A stretch of DNA of 64,000 bases from contig JAMPKV010000004.1 in assembly GCA_039962225.1 (NCBI GenBank), forward strand, positions 124,001 through 188,000, given 5' to 3'. The translations under genes were made by a program, and so were the position numbers. This document shows positions 56,832 to 64,000 of the stretch, one piece after another; position 1 is the stretch's first letter, and the number at the start of each line of letters is the position of its first letter. The notes beneath the pieces are model-generated. The model ran no database searches and was not told the DNA's origin. It worked only from the letters and a program-made list of their open reading frames with translations. Source of the stretch: Microcoleus sp. AS-A8 (lineage in GTDB: Bacteria > Cyanobacteriota > Cyanobacteriia > Cyanobacteriales > Coleofasciculaceae).

Positions 56832-57365
56832 AGTGGCTCAATGCTTATTGGTTGTAACAAGGATGCAGTCTGGCAAAAGACTCTTGATAGCTCTCAAACA
56901 CAGAATCCTACTGAAAGGATAACTGTTTTGAAAAAAATAATGAGTGTTGAACCTCCAACCCAAATCCTTGAAGCTCAGTACATTGGGTACCAGATAGGGG
57001 ACAACTTTTTAGGCCCAGCGGACTACAGATTTTATGCAAAGATTGTGGTTGAACCCAAGAATATTAGTCAGTGGAGACACGAACTTCAACCTAAGATACC
57101 GCCAACAGAATTTCCTACCTCTCCTGAGATAAGTTGGTGGTTATCCGGACAAAAGAAAGAAGAATTTGAGTTTTACGCGCCTCATAAACTATTTCGGCAA
57201 ATACATGGATTTGTTGCTGTGAGCCTCAAAAATGAGGGAATTATTTATATCTATACTTTCACGATGTGAGGGAGGATGCGTGGTGAGCGATTGTGCGCCA
57301 CACCCTGAGGATTTAGTCCTCACTACAAACTCCCGCATAGTGTGGTTTTCTCAGCGCACATGATA

Positions 57366-58151
57366 TTAGACAATTTCATCCTGCTCAAGACTCAGAAACG
57401 AGAGCGGATAGCTCATATCAGCAGCAAAACCAAGGATTCCCCGATCGCGGTGCTCGTAAAGCAATTCCCCCTGAGCATTCAAAAGAAACGTTCCCCCTCG
57501 CTGGGTTAAATAAGCTGGATCTGGAACGTAGGTGTTCCAATGGCTTAAAACCTCAACCATATTTCGCAGTCGCAGAGTTGCCAGTTCAAAAGGACGCTGA
57601 AACCCTTTACCTCCGGCCTTATTGAAGAACGAACCCTTGAGTGGGGGCAGAGGTTTCGCCAACACAACCTCTTCATCGTCAATCAACTGGGGTGCTTTGC
57701 GATCGCCCCGATAACCGCGAAACACCTCAGCCAGAGTCCCAGGACTACCGATTCCTGCACACATCAGCATCAAATTGATCCAGGCGTTTTGAGCCGTCGA
57801 GAGGCTTTTAAGTTTGAGCGATAGCCCTGGATAGAGATTAAGCTTTTGGTGTAGTTCTGCCTTGGGATCGATAAACAGACAATCGGGTGGGAACCCTGTG
57901 TAGTCACAAAATTGTTGCCCCGATGCGCGATCGCCGATACCCACAGCCCGGATCACCACTCCTTGCTTTTGAATCCGTTCAGCTTCTCGTTGTAGCCACC
58001 AGGCATATTCAAGAGTGTCAAAATCCCCCAGTTGAGGCCAAACCAACACTAACAGCCGAGTGAACAATTCGCAATCGCTCAACAGTGGCACGATGGCTCC
58101 ATCGCTAACTCGCTGGTATTGAGCCTGCTTGAAGATGGCGTAAGCATCCAT
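57366..58151 (-). CDS. Peroxiredoxin-like (AhpC/TSA) family protein without catalytic Cys
   Basis: This 261-residue protein has a thioredoxin-like fold of the AhpC/TSA-2 type. It shows LLSDCELFTRLLVLVWPQLG, DFDTLEYAWWLQREAERIQ, VVIRAVGIGDRASGQQFCDY, IDPKAELHQKLNLYPGLSLK and INLMLMCAGIGSPGTLAEVF. Where peroxiredoxins have the peroxidatic PxxxC motif, this has WPQLGDFDT, so the usual cysteine chemistry is absent. Other cyanobacterial members look the same in my recollection. The function is unknown. It has its own transcript; the upstream 206 bp contain a partial gene duplication. Confidence 0.7.
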   Translation of the reverse strand: MDAYAIFKQAQYQRVSDGAIVPLLSDCELFTRLLVLVWPQLGDFDTLEYAWWLQREAERIQKQGVVIRAVGIGDRASGQQFCDYTGFPPDCLFIDPKAELHQKLNLYPGLSLKLKSLSTAQNAWINLMLMCAGIGSPGTLAEVFRGYRGDRKAPQLIDDEEVVLAKPLPPLKGSFFNKAGGKGFQRPFELATLRLRNMVEVLSHWNTYVPDPAYLTQRGGTFLLNAQGELLYEHRDRGILGFAADMSYPLSFLSLEQDEIV

Positions 58152-58301
58152 GAATTGGTTTATTGAAAAACGTGAGAATCAAGAAAAGTAAAATCTCTTT
58201 TAATTATCCACTAAGTAGTATTTTTCTCAGATTCAGAATGTCCAGGAGTTACGACTAAGGAGTGAGGGTTGAGCCTCCCGGAGCCAAGTACGCTTAGATT
58301 T

Positions 58302-58412
58302 ATGGAAAATAGCTTATTCAATAAAACTTTCCGAAACAACAAGGACAAAATTGATTCATGGAAAATACCTTACTCGATAAAACTTTTCGAGACAACGAGG
58401 GCAATATTGTTA
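58302..58412 (+). repeat. Tandem partial duplication of a gene start
   Basis: The first 55 bp of the gene at 58358 are preceded by a diverged copy at 58302-58356, including an ATG and the equivalent of MENSLFNKTFRNN. The two copies are 56 bp apart, so the upstream frame is shifted and runs into the gene out of frame. It may compete for initiation. Confidence 0.65.
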
Positions 58413-58639
58413 TTGCTCAACCGCCAAATCTGCCGCTTTTGGTTGGGATTACAGCAACTGTACTCAACTTAATTGTGAGAAGTGGCAACATCCATATAGC
58501 TATAGATGCAATAGCGTTTGGCTCTTTGTTTACTTGGGCGTGGCAGGAGCTATTCGAGGGCGTTAACTACTTTCGTCGCGCCCTAGGTTTACTCATGCTG
58601 ATTGTCCTCATCGCTTCGAGGTTCTCCAACAACGTCTGA
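58358..58639 (+). CDS. Small two-helix membrane protein
   Basis: This 93-residue protein starts MENTLLDKTFRDNEGNIVIA. It has two or three hydrophobic segments (LPLLVGITATVLNLIV, IAFGSLFTWAWQELF and FRRALGLLMLIVLIASRF). I recall the motif FTWAWQELFEGVNYFRRALG from small conserved cyanobacterial proteins of unknown role. ATG 58358 is chosen because this frame carries the conserved sequence; ATG 58302 belongs to the duplicated fragment. Confidence 0.7.
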   Translation: MENTLLDKTFRDNEGNIVIAQPPNLPLLVGITATVLNLIVRSGNIHIAIDAIAFGSLFTWAWQELFEGVNYFRRALGLLMLIVLIASRFSNNV

Positions 58640-58705
58640 GTGTCACTTAGCGCAACTTGTCAAGCGGATCGAGTTAAGCAATTGTACGATTAAGTACTCA
58701 ATCTC

Positions 58706-59377
58706 TCACGCTTGGCTAAAAGTCTTAAGCAGCCAAAGATTAATCTTCGTATCATCCTCAAGATGACTGCGTTTTATCGCTTCCTCCACCAGAGAGATGG
58801 TCAACTCCGGCAGCACCAGGGACTTGCTAACTCGACCACTGCGCCCAGCCGCGATCGCAAATGCAATCACTTCCTCCACATTCAAATCATTCACCCAATA
58901 TTCCTCAACCCCCGACTGTTCATACAATAAGCGCTTCCGTCCCAAATCATCACTAACCGAAACGCTACCAATTTCTACAACTAACGTTGGGGGGTCATAC
59001 TCTTCCAGATCGATGGGGGCATCCGTTTGCGGCGGCACTCTCAAACCCGAACCAATGTAAAAGGCCAAATCGGGTTGAAATTCCCCAATACCTGCCTTGC
59101 GAAAACTAGTATTCACAAACTCAACAATCCGCACATTCTTAATGGTGGCAAAAAGACTAACCGCCTTGGAAATAATCGAATTTTGACGGCCATGTCGAGG
59201 GCCAAGGGGCGACATCTCAATTCTTAAGAGTCCTTGATGGTAATAAAACCTGCCATCGATATAAGCAGGGTCTTCCGCCAGACCAATAAACTCTTCCCAG
59301 CTAGCTTTGACCCAGGTATCTGTCGCCAAACTTTTGACTACGGCAGTGCCCCTGTGCCCATCCGAGGAAATCATCAT
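58706..59377 (-). CDS. Uma2 family (DUF820) endonuclease-like protein, copy 3
   Basis: This product has 223 residues from ATG 59377; the earlier TTG at 59404 is unlikely. It shows ASWEEFIGLAEDPAYIDGRF, YYHQGLLRIEMSPLGPRHGR, EFQPDLAFYIGSGLRVPPQT, PPTLVVEIGSVSVSDDLGRK (metal-site Glu) and YEQSGVEEYWVNDLNVEEVI. The family fold is complete. GGGAG lies about 11 bp before the start. The role is unknown. Confidence 0.8.
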   Translation of the reverse strand: MMISSDGHRGTAVVKSLATDTWVKASWEEFIGLAEDPAYIDGRFYYHQGLLRIEMSPLGPRHGRQNSIISKAVSLFATIKNVRIVEFVNTSFRKAGIGEFQPDLAFYIGSGLRVPPQTDAPIDLEEYDPPTLVVEIGSVSVSDDLGRKRLLYEQSGVEEYWVNDLNVEEVIAFAIAAGRSGRVSKSLVLPELTISLVEEAIKRSHLEDDTKINLWLLKTFSQA

Positions 59378-59913
59378 GGCGATTTGTCTCCCACAAGTCA
59401 GCAAGAGTGAAGAATATTAGCGCGCCCCAGTTGATAGAGCGTGATAATAGGCGATTCCTTACCTTCGGCGCTGCCAAGAAAACGCAGTCCCGCCTTTCTG
59501 GCTATATGCGACACACCGCTCCATTTTTCTCATCCTGGCAAGGGCAACCGCCACTTTTCACTCTTCTAGAAAAAATTGAGCCATCAGGAATGGTTTGGGT
59601 CTGTCTTTTGGCGTAATTTAAGAATTTTAGATGTTATAGCTGTCGCCATAAAGGTTAGGACAGATTTAACGGCTGAAACCACCACGTACTAGTAATCAAC
59701 ATAAAAGCCTCCTCGTATGAGCTCCGGTGCCCTTTGCCTTCTGCCTGTTGCTCTAGATGTGAGATTTCAGAACCTACGCTTGCATCTTACTTCCGACAGA
59801 TTATGGGTCTACTCTCCTCCGCTATGTTCTAGATAGATGCAACACAGAGTTCTCGACCCTATTGGCTATCCTCCCAATGGGGTTTCTTTTTAGTGAGGAT
59901 GGATCACTAGAAT
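59378..59913. other. Intergenic region with dispersed repeat
   Basis: These 536 bp lie between a Uma2 gene start and the end of ppk2. A 69-codon frame at 59407-59616 has no family features and no ribosome-binding site, so it is not called. The dispersed element at 59632-59758 is the only defined content. Confidence 0.45.
59632..59758. repeat. Dispersed short repeat, copy 3
   Basis: This 127-bp element begins GTTATAGCTGTCGCC and ends CCTTCTGCCTGTTGCTCTAG. It aligns along its length with the copy at 53204-53329. The terminal sequences are inverted versions of each other (TATAGC and GCTATA/GCTCTA), suggesting a small non-coding mobile or hairpin element. Confidence 0.65.
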
Positions 59914-60885
59914 TCAATCAGGAATTACGATATTTTCCAAACCCTCTTCTGCACTTGGGTATTGAGGATTCATGGCCTCCAGAGTATCTGCGATCGTGCG
60001 AGCAACAACTAGATTGCGATACCACTTATTGTTCGCTGGAACAACGTACCAAGGAGCATAGGTTGTAGAACAATTACTAATCGCATCCTCAAATGCCTGC
60101 TGATAGTCGTCCCACAAGAGTCGCTCTTTAATATCATTGTGGGAAAACTTCCATTGCTTGTCGGGATTTTGTAACCGACTCTCCAAGCGGCGCTTTTGTT
60201 CGTCTTTGGAAATATGCAGAAAAAACTTAAGGATGGTAATGTTGCTGAGCGTGAGCATTTGTTCAAATTCATTAATGATGTGATAGCGCTGCCGCCATAC
60301 ATCTTCTGGTACTAAATTATGAACACGCACAACCAGAACATCTTCGTAGTGAGCGCGATTAAAGATCGTAATCATGCCACGCTGCGGTACGCGATGGTGG
60401 TAGCGCCAGAGAAAATCGTGGCTGGCTTCTTCCTCACTGGGTATTTTAAACGACCAAACTTGGCAACCTTGAGGGTTAACTTCGCCAAAGACGTGTTTAA
60501 TTGTGCCATCTTTGCCCCCAGTATCCATCGCTTGTAGCACAATCAGTAAGCTGCGTTGGTTCTCGGCATACAAACGCTCTTGTAACTTGCGAATTCGCTG
60601 ACAATGTTTTTCCAGTTCTGCCATCACCTCTTTCTTTTTTCTGTAGTGTTCCGAGGCATTGGGGTCCATGTCAGCTAAGGAGATACGCTCTCCAGGTTGC
60701 ACTCGATAGAGGGGATAGTTCGGCTTCGGCGGCGGATTGTCCACAACGACTGTTTCTGGTGCCGTTACGCTAGCCGCATAAGTTGTCGCTTTCTCTGCGG
60801 CTTGTTGCGTTTTTTTGCTCTCTGGGTGAGCCGTACCCTTAACAGGTGCTTTCCTGTCTTCTGGTAAATGTTTGTTTTTACTCAT
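59914..60885 (-). CDS. ppk2: Polyphosphate kinase 2 family protein
   Basis: This PPK2-type polyphosphate:nucleotide phosphotransferase has 323 residues from ATG 60885; the earlier TTG is unlikely. The N-terminal 60 residues are charged and Ala/Thr-rich, probably flexible. The core has LLIVLQAMDTGGKDGTIKHV (Walker A), NPQGCQVWSFKIPSEEEASH, HDFLWRYHHRVPQRGMITIF and ILKFFLHISKDEQKRRLESR (lid). It ends RNLVVARTIADTLEAMNPQY. By motif style it fits the class that uses AMP or ADP with polyphosphate, but the substrate cannot be fixed from sequence. Monocistronic and convergent with no close partner. Confidence 0.88.
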   Translation of the reverse strand: MSKNKHLPEDRKAPVKGTAHPESKKTQQAAEKATTYAASVTAPETVVVDNPPPKPNYPLYRVQPGERISLADMDPNASEHYRKKKEVMAELEKHCQRIRKLQERLYAENQRSLLIVLQAMDTGGKDGTIKHVFGEVNPQGCQVWSFKIPSEEEASHDFLWRYHHRVPQRGMITIFNRAHYEDVLVVRVHNLVPEDVWRQRYHIINEFEQMLTLSNITILKFFLHISKDEQKRRLESRLQNPDKQWKFSHNDIKERLLWDDYQQAFEDAISNCSTTYAPWYVVPANNKWYRNLVVARTIADTLEAMNPQYPSAEEGLENIVIPD

Positions 60886-61050
60886 TATTTTTTCTGCTGA
60901 TCGGGCTGTACTCAAATCATAATTGAGCCAAAGAGTGACAAACCGCTCCCTACAGGCGCAATATCAAACAAAAGATGCGGCAGATGAGATTACTTTTTGG
61001 GATTTCCTTGGTAGCATCCCAAGGTGAAAAAATTAGAGAGAAAACCTGCT

Positions 61051-61539
61051 ATGCAATCGCTACCGATCAAACGCCTCACCGAAGAATTACTCAATACTAT
61101 CGTCGAGCAAGCCCGTCACAGTCCTCGACAGCGGCAGAATTACGACTTTCACGAACCCTCCGAAAAAGTTCAGCGATTCCTGAATGTTCTTCAACCAGGA
61201 ACCTACGTTCGCCCCCACCGACATCAGCGTCCATCCCAGGTGAATGGGTTCGAGTTTTTCCTAGTGATTCAGGGAGAAGTCGGTATCATTATTTTTGACG
61301 AGAGCGCTCAAATTTTGCAGACCGAACGCATCTCTGCCAATGGAGCGACTCGTGCGATCGAACTGCCGGAGGGGGTCTATCATACCCTAGTGGTGCTCGT
61401 TCCTGATACGGTAGTACTCGAACTCAAAGAAGGCCCTTACAATCCCAGTACGGATAAAGAGTTTCTGGACGGCTTTCCGGCGGAAGGAACCCCAGCCGCC
61501 GAGCACATGGTGGAGGAGTGGAGAGGGTACTTTGGTTAA
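61051..61539 (+). CDS. WbuC-type cupin metalloprotein
   Basis: This 162-residue small cupin shows QARHSPRQRQNYDFHEPSEK, VLQPGTYVRPHRHQRPSQVN (metal-binding His cluster), VIQGEVGIIIFDE and ELPEGVYHTLVVLVPDTVVL. WbuC-like proteins occur in polysaccharide gene clusters, with unproven function. ATG 61051 is preferred; a GTG at 61024 would add nine residues. It is convergent with the caspase-like gene, whose end is 32 bp away. Confidence 0.82.
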   Translation: MQSLPIKRLTEELLNTIVEQARHSPRQRQNYDFHEPSEKVQRFLNVLQPGTYVRPHRHQRPSQVNGFEFFLVIQGEVGIIIFDESAQILQTERISANGATRAIELPEGVYHTLVVLVPDTVVLELKEGPYNPSTDKEFLDGFPAEGTPAAEHMVEEWRGYFG

Positions 61540-61570
61540 TTGTGGATTGATGAACCCTGAACCCGACGCC

Positions 61571-64000
61571 TCAGACTACCTGATAGATAAAACTTAGAGT
61601 AGCCCATGCATTAACATCTAGCGCATAGCTATCGGAAGTGGTGCCAATCAACTCTGGAGCAACGGCGCTGGCATTGTGTAAATCTTGGAGAACAGAGCGA
61701 GCGACTTCCAAGGGATTAAATAAATCCCCGATGCGTTCCCCTTCCCGCTTACGTCGCGCCGAGTCCAGTGCCATGAGACTTTTGGTAAAGGGTGTTCGAC
61801 TGCAAATGAGTTGAATTTCTGCCAGTCCTGGTGGCTCTTGAACCACCCAGTTAGACGCTGAAGATTGGGGCAACGTCAGAGTTTCCCCTGGAGCAATCAC
61901 CGCATTTTTTAGGGGGGGTTTGTTTTCTGCGTCCTCTGGGCCTTGAGAGACTTGGTTATGATAAAGCGCGATCGCATTGCCGCTGGTATCCATGCCCAGT
62001 AGCATGAAATAAATTGGGCGATCGCTATAATTTTCCAACCGATATTGGATCTGACTGCCAATCGGGACGGTGGGGAGATTGCCCTCTCCAACCTTAGCGA
62101 TCAACTCATTCGTCTTCTTGTTATCGCCAAATGCCTTTGCAGGTAAAGAGGAGGGTGAAGACGCCCGCCAGGTTTCTCGTTGCATCACCACGGTTCCTTG
62201 AGGGGAAACCATCTCTAGGGATGCTCGGATGCCCAAACGCGAAGACCCTTCATTGACCGTCAGGCGCAACAACTTGGCGGCTAATAAGGTTTCTAGCTTA
62301 GGCGTAAGCCGATTCACCGCTGACCTTACTGCTTCTCCAGCTTCCCCCGTCGTATTCCGAATGGGTTCACGACCCAGATACAAGAGTCCATAGCCCGCCG
62401 TCCGTGCTAGAGTATCCATCCCCTCTGGGCGCGTTGTGGCTACATCCACGAGTACATTCGCAGCTACAGGTGCTGCCGCTGGGGATAAGGGCACTTTTCC
62501 GAACAAATAATCAGCGGGTTGTTCTCCGGCAATCACCACCGATGAGACGGGCGGGATAGCAGCAAAAGCACTCGTGGCATCCACCCGCTCAATCCGTTCT
62601 AGACCCACCTCCAGCGCGATGGTTAGACCCAGATTGCGGGGTAGGAGACGAACGGCTTCGTGGACTAATTGCCCTACCTTAAGTGGATAATTATCCGTCA
62701 CACTAAGACCCACAATTCGCGCCCTTGCCGTCAGCCCTTCTTTTGAGCGGATTTGCAGTTGTGCTGATGTGGGGGTTGGGGGATTGGGGCTTAGGGCTGG
62801 AGTAGACACAGGAGAACTCTCTTGCCCCTCTTCCACAGCGACAGGGAGGAGTGAGCCATTTGGATAAAGGCTGACAATCGAATTGGAACCGTAGTATTCC
62901 AGAACGGTTGCTGGAAGCCCTGCTAACCACAACTGTGCTGTTCTGCCACTCTCTTCAACCGCCGTCACGACGCCATCTGCTCCGATGCTGGGATCGGGAG
63001 GTAAGTAATACGCCAGTAATGAACTCTGTTGGCTGTTTTGTTGGATGACGCGGGGCTGTTGCTCTTTTCCTACCAATTGATTCACCATTCCAGCCGCACG
63101 ACTCAAGCTAATCTGAATGGTGGTTGCAGGTGAAGCCTGCCACAGATGTTGTGTGAGAGCGTAGGTAAATAAGCCTGCACTAAAACCATTCCATTGTGCC
63201 TCGGTCGCCAGTTCACTTGGCCCTGCGGCGGCGAGAAGGATTCCTGGCATTTGGTTCGGGCTTAGGGTGTTGAACAGCTTTTCCCCGATGGGGTTGGTGC
63301 GAAGCCGGATTTGTTCTTGAAACGCCAACTCATTGGGACTGGGGGCTTGGGCGGGTGGGTTGGGGGAAGACCGCACGCGGAGATTTCCTTGCAGGACACG
63401 GCTCGAACCGATGTAGCTGGTATCTAGGATGGTGGTGACGTGGTCTGTCGGTAGCGATCGCAACAGCAAAACCAGGGTATCTTCGAGTAAATCGTTCCCC
63501 ATCGCAGCGTCTTTGGTTTGTCCGATTCCATCGCTCGGCACGAGGCTATTTTGCAGGCGTATAGAGTCATCGCTGGCAGATTCCTGACCCATCTTGACGC
63601 GACTACCATAGCCACTGAAGTGGAACACCACAACATCACCGGCCTTAGCTTGGTCGATTAAATGCTCCACAAACGCGGTTTCGATATTCTCCCGACTCGC
63701 TTGGCTATCCGTCAGCGTCAAGATATCCTGACGCTTGAAGCCAAATCGATGCAGTAACAGTTCCCGTTGCAGTTCCACATCCGTGACACAACCACTTAAG
63801 GCCATGTTCCGAGGATACTGGTTGATTCCCACCAGTAACGCTAACTTCCGTCCGCCTGGTTGTGCCAATGCTTGGAAATAGCGATCCAACACGGGTACGG
63901 CTAAGCTTTTATCACCCAGGAGTGATAGTACAGTCTCGCTCACTCCCAGCACGGCTAGCCCCAAACCAGCTTTTTGCAGAAAAGTCCGCCGATTAAGTCC
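61571..64000 (-). CDS. Caspase-like (orthocaspase) protein with substituted catalytic dyad, 5' end cut by window edge
   Basis: At least 810 residues are visible. The frame is open through the right edge. It begins GLNRRTFLQKAGLGLAVLG, a twin-arginine signal, so the true start is probably a codon or two beyond position 64000; an internal TTG at 63964 is not the start. The caspase p20 fold follows (about 45-245: LALLVGINQYPRNMALSGCV, VVVFHFSGYGSRVKMG, ILDTSYIGSS). The expected catalytic His is Tyr (residue 131 of the visible part) and the expected Cys is Ser (195). A C-terminal region has DUF4384-like YRLENYSDRPIYFMLLGMDT. It is probably an inactive, exported pseudo-protease. Confidence 0.85.
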   Translation of the reverse strand, partial: GLNRRTFLQKAGLGLAVLGVSETVLSLLGDKSLAVPVLDRYFQALAQPGGRKLALLVGINQYPRNMALSGCVTDVELQRELLLHRFGFKRQDILTLTDSQASRENIETAFVEHLIDQAKAGDVVVFHFSGYGSRVKMGQESASDDSIRLQNSLVPSDGIGQTKDAAMGNDLLEDTLVLLLRSLPTDHVTTILDTSYIGSSRVLQGNLRVRSSPNPPAQAPSPNELAFQEQIRLRTNPIGEKLFNTLSPNQMPGILLAAAGPSELATEAQWNGFSAGLFTYALTQHLWQASPATTIQISLSRAAGMVNQLVGKEQQPRVIQQNSQQSSLLAYYLPPDPSIGADGVVTAVEESGRTAQLWLAGLPATVLEYYGSNSIVSLYPNGSLLPVAVEEGQESSPVSTPALSPNPPTPTSAQLQIRSKEGLTARARIVGLSVTDNYPLKVGQLVHEAVRLLPRNLGLTIALEVGLERIERVDATSAFAAIPPVSSVVIAGEQPADYLFGKVPLSPAAAPVAANVLVDVATTRPEGMDTLARTAGYGLLYLGREPIRNTTGEAGEAVRSAVNRLTPKLETLLAAKLLRLTVNEGSSRLGIRASLEMVSPQGTVVMQRETWRASSPSSLPAKAFGDNKKTNELIAKVGEGNLPTVPIGSQIQYRLENYSDRPIYFMLLGMDTSGNAIALYHNQVSQGPEDAENKPPLKNAVIAPGETLTLPQSSASNWVVQEPPGLAEIQLICSRTPFTKSLMALDSARRKREGERIGDLFNPLEVARSVLQDLHNASAVAPELIGTTSDSYALDVNAWATLSFIYQVV

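Larger units (their letters stand above)
55431..56841 (+). mobile_element. IS200/IS605-family element, IS608-like, tnpB only
   Basis: This 1411-bp element has boundaries set to the base. The left flank is TTAC (55427-55430, host target) and the right end is TCAA (56838-56841). Left hairpin 55447-55467 (stem CCCACC/GGTGGG) is preceded by AAAG (55443-55446). Right hairpin 56811-56831 (CCCACCGATT/AATCGGTGGG) is preceded by GAAT (56807-56810). TTAC/TCAA cleavage sites with AAAG/GAAT guide tetranucleotides are exactly those I recall for IS608. Removing the element restores an in-frame host gene. There is no tnpA, so it must move in trans. It carries tnpB and a small divergent ORF. Confidence 0.9.
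55385..57269 (+). pseudogene. Lipoprotein gene interrupted by an IS608-like element
   Basis: The 5' piece (55385-55430) encodes MSRLKKLISVAILTL, the start of a signal peptide, preceded by GAGG. The 3' piece (56842-57269) encodes the rest. Joining them across the element gives a continuous 157-residue frame: MSRLKKLISVAILTLLLIGC, then NKDAVWQKTLD and a soluble domain ending in IIYIYTFTM. LIGC is a lipobox, so the ancestral product was exported and lipid-anchored. As it stands only the mature part could be translated, from ATG 56841, without a signal peptide, so it should be non-functional or mislocalised. The mature domain (about 130 residues) has no family I recognise. Confidence 0.85.

Noticed and set aside
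59407-59616. 69-codon plus-strand frame
   Set aside because: It overlaps the upstream region of a Uma2 gene and has no recognisable features or initiation signal.
1-64000. tRNA or rRNA genes
   Set aside because: I scanned for T-loop patterns and conserved rRNA segments by eye and found none convincing; a dedicated tRNA search would be decisive.

Overview
The window comes from a cyanobacterium, most likely a filamentous or mat-forming species with a large genome. The evidence is the very frequent GCGATCGC (HIP1) octamer, many families I know mainly from cyanobacteria (DUF928, DUF3370, CHASE2 cyclase, CHAT proteases, Uma2/DUF820, low-complexity-tail membrane protein), and several dispersed short-repeat families. 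The genus is not determined by anything I can see. No rRNA, tRNA or CRISPR array was found.

Layout. 1-2660: one end of a Tn7-like transposon (partial tnsC, complete tnsB, and a terminal region ending in TGTACA with five TnsB-type repeats). tnsB closely resembles that of type V-K CRISPR-associated transposons; the rest of the element lies to the left. 3-17 kb: mostly housekeeping and conserved hypothetical genes (cysC, paired lipoproteins, an M48 protease, a glycosyltransferase, cobU, rnz, a SpoIID protein). 17.9-26.8 kb: a secreted haemagglutinin-like/CHAT giant protein, then a CHASE2 adenylate cyclase, a DUF928 protein and a DUF1400 protein, all on one strand. 27.3-34.1 kb: the conserved rimP-nusA-ylxR-infB operon plus a membrane protein. 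34-47 kb: membrane, cell-wall and metabolic genes, including a P2-type cation ATPase, an ACT-malic enzyme and ilvD. 47-64 kb: accessory-rich, with three Uma2 genes, a TPR/CHAT pair that looks like one broken gene, a 142-bp MITE, an IS608-like tnpB element, ppk2, and at the right edge a caspase-like protein lacking both catalytic residues.

The best-supported observations are two mobile elements resolved to the base. The first is the transposon end at 2660. The second is an IS200/IS605-group element at 55431-56841, inserted after TTAC and ending in TCAA, with AAAG and GAAT guide tetranucleotides beside its two hairpins. Removing it restores an in-frame lipoprotein of 157 residues with a full signal peptide and lipobox. 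A MITE nested in a palindromic genomic repeat (47113-47254) is the third. Several genes show recent decay: a frameshifted lipoprotein, a nonsense-shortened hypothetical gene, a split TPR-CHAT gene and a TPR remnant.
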